Shown one piece after another: positions 6,018 through 10,145 of a stretch of DNA of 10,145 bases (its first letter is position 1; each line of letters starts with the position of its first letter). A program made the translations under genes and the position numbers. The notes under the pieces were generated by a model, which saw only the letters and a program-made list of their open reading frames with translations, did no database searches and was not told the origin of the DNA. Source of the stretch: Pseudomonadota bacterium (GTDB taxonomy: Bacteria; Desulfobacterota; Desulfovibrionia; Desulfovibrionales; Desulfovibrionaceae); assembly GCA_023411815.1 (NCBI GenBank), contig JAEYOJ010000104.1, positions 1-10,145 on the forward strand. Direction: 5' to 3'.

Positions 6018-6041
6018 GGAGCGAAGCGGGACGCTCCATTT
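6018..6041 (+). terminator. weak terminator-like hairpin after DinB copy 2
   Basis: GGAGCG (6018-6023) and CGCTCC (6032-6037) form a six-pair stem with an eight-base loop, directly after the stop codon, followed by ATTT. The T-run is short, so this is a weak candidate. Confidence 0.35.
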
Positions 6042-6079
6042 ACGGAACGAAGCCAATTAACCACTTAGACCGACGGCCC

Positions 6080-6105
6080 CAAGGGCTCCCAGGCAATCGC
6101 CCTTG
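6080..6105. repeat. inverted repeat in the convergent gap
   Basis: CAAGGGC (6080-6086) and GCCCTTG (6099-6105) flank 12 bases, between the end of DinB copy 2 and the end of the TPR-like gene on the other strand. It could help end transcription from both sides, though neither side has a T-run. Confidence 0.35.
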
Positions 6106-6146
6106 CCCCTTCCGCCTCTCCGCCAATCCCGCGTTTCCCGCGTGTC

Positions 6147-6617
6147 TCACTCCGGCAGCGGCACGTTGAGAATGCGCCTGGGCAGCCCCTCATCCACTTG
6201 CATCCGCAGGGCCTGAGCTTCCTGCCCGGAAAGGCCCGCGCCCAGTTGTTCCAATCGCGCCGGGCCGTCCTGCCGGCAGTAGAAGGGGCCGACGACGTAG
6301 CTCAGGGGCCTGGTGCGCATGGTGCGCTCCGTGGCCGTCAGGTAGCAGCTCACGCGCTGGGCCGCGTAGGCGTCGGCGTAGGCCGGGCCGGTGCGGCCCA
6401 GCTCCTCGTTGCAGCGGGAGCGGAAGTAGTAGGACCTGGCCAGCTCGTGGTCGTTGCCCGGAGATTCGATGGCGGCTGTGTAGCCTTCCACGGCCTCGGC
6501 GCAGCGGCCCGCCTCTCTGTTCCGTTCGGCCGACTCATAGGCGTTCATTCCCGCGCAGGACAAAGCGAACACGGAGAAGAGTCCTGCAGCCAGCGTGCAA
6601 ACGGTCATCGTGCGCAT
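6147..6617 (-). CDS. TPR-like predicted lipoprotein
   Basis: 156 residues. The N-terminus (MRTMTVCTLAAGLFSVFALSC) is a short basic head, a hydrophobic core and a cysteine at 21, so probably a lipoprotein signal, though ALSC is an imperfect lipobox. Residues about 26-88 (ESAERNREAGRCAEAVEGY, then SYYFRSRCNEELGR) have the helix-turn-helix spacing of one or two tetratricopeptide repeats, a protein-binding scaffold. The tail 89-156 is not recognised. ATG at 6617 has AGGAGG nine bases upstream; an in-frame ATG at 6653 would put 12 polar residues before the signal and is rejected. It follows the glycine-zipper gene by 139 bases on the same strand. The partner is unknown. Confidence 0.8.
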   Translation of the reverse strand: MRTMTVCTLAAGLFSVFALSCAGMNAYESAERNREAGRCAEAVEGYTAAIESPGNDHELARSYYFRSRCNEELGRTGPAYADAYAAQRVSCYLTATERTMRTRPLSYVVGPFYCRQDGPARLEQLGAGLSGQEAQALRMQVDEGLPRRILNVPLPE

Positions 6618-6723
6618 GGTCAGTGTCCTCCTGTCGTGAGGGGCCTGCCGCAACGGAATTCGGCCATGCTCCCATACCTAGGGCAAATGGCGGCTATGCG
6701 CAATGATGGTGGGGCGAACCGAA

Positions 6724-6750
6724 GGGCGGTTGCCGATGGAGATGCCGCCC
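6724..6750 (-). repeat. hairpin after the glycine-zipper gene
   Basis: GGGCGG (6724-6729) and CCGCCC (6745-6750) pair across 15 bases, just past the stop codon of the glycine-zipper lipoprotein gene (minus strand). There is no T-run. Confidence 0.35.
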
Positions 6751-6756
6751 GCGCGC

Positions 6757-7167
6757 CTACTTCCAGCCCATGGGCTCGTAGCCCTTCTCGCGCAGGCAGC
6801 GGTCCACATAATTGCGATAGACCGGCTCCGGCCCTCGGCTGAACATGCCGCTGAACAGGCCGCCCACCGCGCCTGCGGCCGCGCCTGCGGCGGCTCCGCG
6901 CCCCGGGCTGCCGAAGATGGCCCCGCCCGCCGCGCCGCCAGCGGCTCCGACGCCCGCGCCCACGGCGGTGCGCTTGGCCGTGTCGCCTGCCTCGCTCTCC
7001 TTGCCGGCGTACTGCTCGGCAAGTTGGGAGCATTCGTCGATGTCGGCCTGGGCCTGCTGCTGACCGACCGACTGGAGCTTCTGGTTGGGATAGAGCTGCG
7101 GTTTCTTGGAACCGCAGGCCGACAGGGCCAGCATGGCGGCCAAGAGAATGGCGATATTGCGGAGCAT
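6757..7167 (-). CDS. glycine-zipper lipoprotein
   Basis: 136 residues. MLRNIAILLAAMLALSACGSKK is a clear lipoprotein signal with lipobox LSAC (lipid on C18). Residues 31-66 are polar and Q/E rich. Residues 68-110 are a run of Gly/Ala with small residues at regular steps (AVGAGVGAAGGAAGGAIFG, then GRGAAAGAAAGAVGGLF), a glycine zipper likely to insert in or pack at a membrane. The end (YRNYVDRCLREKGYEPMGWK) resembles the C-terminal CL..GY motif of many glycine-zipper proteins. C46 and C124 could form a disulfide in the periplasm. ATG at 7167 has AAGGAGA seven bases upstream; an upstream in-frame start at 7233 would bury the signal. Exact function unknown. Confidence 0.85.
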   Translation of the reverse strand: MLRNIAILLAAMLALSACGSKKPQLYPNQKLQSVGQQQAQADIDECSQLAEQYAGKESEAGDTAKRTAVGAGVGAAGGAAGGAIFGSPGRGAAAGAAAGAVGGLFSGMFSRGPEPVYRNYVDRCLREKGYEPMGWK

Positions 7168-7238
7168 GGCGGCTTCTCCTTTGGCGAACCCATTGCCATG
7201 GCGGGCGGCATACCCGTCCATGCGGCAGGACATGCTAG

Positions 7239-7267
7239 TCTGTAGGCCGGTTGAGGCGGTCTGGCAA
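7239..7267 (-). promoter_or_regulatory. possible promoter of the glycine-zipper gene
   Basis: TTGCCA (7262-7267) lies 17 bases before TACAGA (7239-7244) on the minus strand. The -35 box matches 5/6 but the -10 only 3/6. Confidence 0.25.
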
Positions 7268-7380
7268 CCCGTAAGGGCAGATCCAGGAGACGCTTGCGCA
7301 GACGAGTCCGGGGAAGCAAATGCGTGAATTGCGCTGGCCCGTGAAGTTCCCGCGCGGAGGCAGGCCCTTGCGGGGCAATG

Positions 7381-7417
7381 CGGGGAGGCCGAGCCGCGAG
7401 AGGCAGGGCTCTCCCCG
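7381..7417 (-). terminator. GC-rich hairpin after the surface-antigen-like gene
   Basis: CGGGGAG (7381-7387) pairs with CTCCCCG (7411-7417), and inside it AGCC (7392-7395) with GGCT (7407-7410), leaving a four-base bulge. It begins 17 bases past the stop codon at 7435. No T-run follows, so it is only a possible terminator. Confidence 0.35.
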
Positions 7418-7434
7418 GTTTCCGGGCGGATGCC

Positions 7435-7908
7435 TCAGCTTCCCACCAGCCTCCAGGCACCGTTTTCGTCGCGGCAGGCCGTGGCCGTGACCGGCTCGCC
7501 CGAGCCGTCCGCGGGCTGTATGCGCACGTCGCGGCAGGGCTGGTTGTCCTGGGTGTAGGTCCGGGTGGGAGTGGCCTGGTACTGGTTGCCCGTGTCGGGA
7601 TTGGTCCAGGTGTTCGACTGGCCTTGGGGATTTTCCTCAAGCGTGTCGTAGAGCTGGCGCTTGTCGTATTCTTCCCAGCCTCGGCCGGCCAGATAGCCGA
7701 GCCCGGCTCCGATGAGGCCTCCCCACAGCGCGCCGGTAGTGCCGCTGGTGGCTCCGCCGATGACAGCGCCGCCCGCGCCGCCCAGTACCGCGCCCTGCTG
7801 TCCCTTGGAGCCGGGCAGATCGCTGCAGGCCATGAGGCCGGACAGGATGACGAGCAGGCCCGAGGCTAAGATGCGTCTGCAGTTCCAGCGGGTCGCGTGT
7901 TCTCGCAT
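7435..7908 (-). CDS. 17-kDa surface-antigen-like lipoprotein
   Basis: 157 residues. A basic head (MREHATRWNCRR), a hydrophobic stretch and lipobox LMAC predict lipid attachment at C28. Residues 36-76 are a glycine zipper (GAVLGGAGGAVIGGATSG, then GALWGGLIGAGLGYLAG). The C-terminal part has the pattern of the outer-membrane 17-kDa surface antigen family: a PCR...ACR..DG.W arrangement (C125-R and C145-R, with ENGAWRLV at the end). The two cysteines may form a disulfide. ATG at 7908 has CAGGAG six bases upstream; an in-frame start at 7959 would add 17 polar residues before the signal. It is likely anchored in the outer membrane. Family members are common in proteobacteria, and their precise role is poorly defined. 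Confidence 0.85.
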   Translation of the reverse strand: MREHATRWNCRRILASGLLVILSGLMACSDLPGSKGQQGAVLGGAGGAVIGGATSGTTGALWGGLIGAGLGYLAGRGWEEYDKRQLYDTLEENPQGQSNTWTNPDTGNQYQATPTRTYTQDNQPCRDVRIQPADGSGEPVTATACRDENGAWRLVGS

Positions 7909-8251
7909 GGTGTGCTCCTGTGTCTGAGTTGAGCCGGATCGGGGCCTGCGCCCCGTCAACGCCTACTGTTTCAGGATACAATGCCGCGAGCCCGCGAAGC
8001 CATGAGAGATACGGCCCTGAGCCTTAACCGGAGGCCGGATCAAGATCGTAAGGCCGTGGCGACCCGGCGATGAACCGCATGGCCCGGGCAACCGCCGGGG
8101 CATTTGCATGAGACGACCGGGATGGTCCAGGCCCAGTGGACGGGTTGGGTTCTGCAAGTCAAAAAGACAAATGAACCGATCAGGAGGGCGGGCCTGCGGC
8201 CCTGGGCGGATGGGAATCCGAGAGGGTGAGGCCCGGCCCATGAGGATCGGG
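7909..8251. other. gene-free gap with GC-rich inverted repeats
   Basis: A 343-base gap before the surface-antigen-like gene. On the side of that gene, CGGGGC/GCCCCG (7940-7945 and 7950-7955) makes a tight hairpin about 30 bases before its ATG. CCCGGCG/CGCCGGG (8063-8069 and 8093-8099) is a second inverted repeat, with a GCCCGGGC palindrome in its loop. GGGCC/GGCCC lies near 8190-8202. A 92-residue open frame on the minus strand (8241-7963) has no ribosome binding site and looks like chance. No promoter is convincing, and no known RNA family is recognised. Confidence 0.4.
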
Positions 8252-8599
8252 CTAAGGCTTGAACTTGTCGCTCAAGTAGGCCTCGGCCTTGTCCGGGTCC
8301 AGGATGCGGGCGTAGGCCGCGGCCATGTCTGGAATGCCGGCGCGGTACTCGGCCTTCTCCTCCTCGCGCACGGCCAAGACATGGCGGCCGTTGGAGTCAA
8401 TGCCCAGGTAGAGGCTGCGACGTACGACGTTGGTCTCCTCGGTGTAGATCTTCATGCCTGTCGGCGTGAAGAACGGGGCCGCGAAATCAACCTCGTCCTC
8501 CCCCCACTGGTAAGCGATCTCGTCCTGCTTTTCGGGGAGACAGCCTTGAAACTTGGATTTCCAGGAGCAGCGGTCGAAGAGTTCCTTGAGCGTCGGCAT
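8252..8599 (-). CDS. unrecognised small cytoplasmic protein
   Basis: 115 residues, family not recognised. There is no signal peptide or membrane segment. The N-terminal third has two cysteines (C11, C20) in a basic-aromatic stretch (DRCSWKSKFQGC). The middle looks like beta strands (FFTPTGMKIYTEETNVV, then RSLYLGIDSNGRHVLAV), and the end is helical and charged. ATG at 8599 has GGAG six bases upstream, and codon use resembles its neighbours, so it is likely a real gene. It lies 91 bases after cheX on the same strand and could be co-transcribed. Function unknown. Confidence 0.75.
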   Translation of the reverse strand: MPTLKELFDRCSWKSKFQGCLPEKQDEIAYQWGEDEVDFAAPFFTPTGMKIYTEETNVVRRSLYLGIDSNGRHVLAVREEEKAEYRAGIPDMAAAYARILDPDKAEAYLSDKFKP

Positions 8600-8690
8600 G
8601 GTAATCTCCGGAGTTGCAAGTTTGCCGGAATGTTAGCCCATGCTGGAGTAGGGGGCAAGGTCACGGATGGAAGGACGGCGGGCGGTCAAT

Positions 8691-9179
8691 TTAACGCTTG
8701 AAGCTCCCGGCCTCCAGGCAGACCTCGACCACGATCTCGCCTTCGGACGTGTTGAAGGGAATGGCCAGGATGGGGCCGGTGGCCTTGTGGTTTATGATGT
8801 GCTCCTTGCCGGCGATGATTTCGGGAATGGCCGCGTCAAAGTGATGACCCATGTCGGACAATACGCGCCGGCCCTGGCCCGAGATGATGTTGGTCATCTC
8901 GCCCACCAGGTCGCGCACGTCGGTGTCGATTTCCTTCTTGGGTTCGCCGGTCAGGCCCTGTACGGCGGCCAGGGCCACGCCTTCGCTCAGGGTCAGGGCG
9001 ATTGAACCCTTGAGTTTGCCCTTGATGGCGATGAGGCCGGATATGTCGCCGCGAGGCGCGCCCTTTTCCTTGACGAAAGGCTTGCCGGGCGTGAGATTCA
9101 TGTTCGCCAGCTTGAGAAACGTATCCATCACCGCCTGGAGGAACGGGTTGATGAAGTTCACATCATAGCGGATGGCCAT
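8691..9179 (-). CDS. cheX: CheX-type chemotaxis phosphatase
   Basis: 162 residues of the CheC/CheX/FliY phosphatase superfamily; CheX removes phosphate from CheY-P and so resets the flagellar motor signal. The key motif is DLVGEMTNIISGQGR, with E94 and N97 in the ExxN arrangement that forms the active site (E96 and N99 in Thermotoga CheX). One such motif, full-length alpha/beta fold pattern, and the NPF start of the protein all fit CheX rather than CheC, which has two ExxN motifs. Cytoplasmic, probably a dimer. ATG at 9179 has AGGA seven bases upstream. No other chemotaxis genes are adjacent, so the partner CheY is elsewhere. A sigma-28-like promoter lies just upstream. Confidence 0.85.
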   Translation of the reverse strand: MAIRYDVNFINPFLQAVMDTFLKLANMNLTPGKPFVKEKGAPRGDISGLIAIKGKLKGSIALTLSEGVALAAVQGLTGEPKKEIDTDVRDLVGEMTNIISGQGRRVLSDMGHHFDAAIPEIIAGKEHIINHKATGPILAIPFNTSEGEIVVEVCLEAGSFKR

Positions 9180-9200
9180 TACCTATCCTGCCGTGGCGCG

Positions 9201-9227
9201 GTATCGGACACTAAATATTTGTCTTTG
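9201..9227 (-). promoter_or_regulatory. possible sigma-28 (flagellar) promoter of cheX
   Basis: Minus strand: CAAA (9224-9227), a 15-base gap, then TCCGATAC (9201-9208). The FliA consensus is TAAA-N15-GCCGATAA, so 3/4 and 6/8 bases match. The start would fall about 15 bases before the cheX ATG. A sigma-70 reading (TTGCAA near 9233-9238 with TATTTA near 9212-9217) is also possible. Confidence 0.4.
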
Positions 9228-9346
9228 GCTTTTTGCAAAATCTACGCGAACAAAAGGAGGTTAGCAACGCCTGTACCAACGTATCGGCCACTTTTGGCGC
9301 CACACAAGACATGAGTGCCGTCGAACCACGAAAAAATGCAGGCGGG

Positions 9347-10145
9347 CTACTTCTCCCACAAGGAAGTGTATGCGAATCGCCTGACATCCACCAGCCCCTT
9401 GTCAGTGAGCTTCAGCTCGGGAATTACAGGCAGCGCGAGGAAACTCAAGGCTGCGAAAGGACTTGCCAGGTCAAGGCCGAGTTCGGCCAGGGCGCGGTTT
9501 ACTTCTGCCTCGCCAGCGGCGACGTCCTGCGCCGGCGAATCACTCATGAGCCCGGCGACGGGTAGGGCCAGACGGGCCAGGATGCGGCCCCGGTCGGCCA
9601 CGGCCAGTCCTCCGCCCATGTCGCGAACCTCGCGCGCGGCCGTGAGCATGTCCGCGTCGTCCGCACCGGCCACGATGAGGTTATGCGAATCGTGGGCCAC
9701 GCTGCAGGCCATGGCCCCGCGCCCGAGACCCAGGCCGGTGACGAAGCCCAGGCCCACGTTGCCCGTGGCGCGGTGGCGCTCGAATACGGCCAGCTTGGCC
9801 AAGTCTCGGTCAGGGTCGGCCACGGCCAAACCGTCTTCGATTCGCGGCTCCATGCGCAGATCCTGCGTCACGATCTGGCCGGGCTGCACGCCGATGACCC
9901 GAAGCCGACCGGGACCGGCGGGTATGCGCAGGGCGCTCTCGTCCAGATTTTTGACGCGCATGGTGCTGCCGGGTGCGGCGTCGCGCGGTGAAAAGTCCAG
10001 TTCGCGCACGTCGCGGCCACCCAGACGGCAGGAATGGATGCGGAATGACTCCAGATCGTCCAGCAGCGTGAAGTCGGCGCGGAAGCCCGGGGCCAGCGCC
10101 CCGTGGCCCAGCCTGTCCAGGCCGAAGTGGCGCGCGGTGTTGATG
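9347..10145 (-). CDS. ade: adenine deaminase, C-terminal part (cut by window edge)
   Basis: The last 265 residues; the gene continues past the right edge, so about 45% of a ~590-residue family member is seen. It converts adenine to hypoxanthine and ammonia in purine salvage. It opens in frame with INTARHFGLDRLGHGALAPGFRADF, typical of the end of the amidohydrolase barrel, then the family-specific C-terminal domain with VTGLGLGRGAMACSVAHDSHN (HDSHN is a hallmark of bacterial Ade), GGGLAVADRGRILARLALPVAGLMSD and FLALPVIPELKLTDKGLVDV. The catalytic zinc ligands lie in the missing N-terminal half. The apparent start at 10009 is a valine inside the gene, not the real start. No clear terminator hairpin is seen, although six T's follow the stop codon at about 10-16 bases. 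Confidence 0.93.
   Translation of the reverse strand, partial: INTARHFGLDRLGHGALAPGFRADFTLLDDLESFRIHSCRLGGRDVRELDFSPRDAAPGSTMRVKNLDESALRIPAGPGRLRVIGVQPGQIVTQDLRMEPRIEDGLAVADPDRDLAKLAVFERHRATGNVGLGFVTGLGLGRGAMACSVAHDSHNLIVAGADDADMLTAAREVRDMGGGLAVADRGRILARLALPVAGLMSDSPAQDVAAGEAEVNRALAELGLDLASPFAALSFLALPVIPELKLTDKGLVDVRRFAYTSLWEK

Noticed and set aside
6198..6842. Plus-strand open frame of 214 codons
   Set aside because: Antisense to the TPR-like lipoprotein gene, which has a signal peptide and ribosome binding site.
7963..8241. Minus-strand open frame of 92 codons in the gene-free gap
   Set aside because: No ribosome binding site, proline- and arginine-rich chance composition.
1..10145. Mobile elements or CRISPR arrays
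   Set aside because: No transposase or integrase, no terminal repeats with target duplication, and no regularly spaced direct repeats were seen.

Overview
The window looks like ordinary chromosome from a GC-rich Gram-negative bacterium, most likely a deltaproteobacterium of the Desulfovibrionales type. The clues are the base composition, the order thrS-infC-rpmI-rplT-pheS, a tRNA-Val(GAC) that begins with A, several lipoprotein genes and a stand-alone CheX. The organism is an inference. No transposase, integrase, phage gene or CRISPR array is visible.

Left half (1-4660, minus strand): a translation operon. A promoter near 4631-4657 reads into tRNA-Val (4605-4531). A strong intrinsic terminator follows (about 4483-4518). 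Only about 20 bases later comes thrS, then infC (overlapping thrS), rpmI, rplT and pheS (one base after rplT). pheT, expected next, is not in the window. Instead, 173 bases with two hairpins and a possible new promoter run to the left edge. Together these genes make two aminoacyl-tRNA synthetase chains, initiation factor 3 and two large-subunit ribosomal proteins. Two control features stand out. infC seems to start at a non-standard ATA codon behind a good ribosome binding site, which fits the known self-repression of IF3. The arm of the terminator that precedes thrS can also pair with the thrS ribosome binding site.

Middle (4661-6146, plus strand): a leader of about 200 bases with hairpins, then two tandem genes for DinB-like four-helix proteins of 169 residues each. 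They are about 57% identical and share an almost identical 56-base 3' end, so they arose by duplication and perhaps later gene conversion.

Right half (6147-10145, minus strand): three small predicted lipoproteins (a TPR-like one, a glycine-zipper one, and a 17-kDa surface-antigen-like one), a 343-base gene-free gap with GC-rich inverted repeats, an unrecognised 115-residue protein, a CheX-type CheY-P phosphatase with a possible flagellar sigma-28 promoter, and the C-terminal 265 residues of adenine deaminase cut by the right edge. These genes have separate ribosome binding sites and wide gaps, so they are probably mostly monocistronic.

Most of the window is conserved housekeeping. The points worth a second look are regulatory (infC start, tRNA/terminator/thrS leader, pheS downstream region) and the DinB pair.
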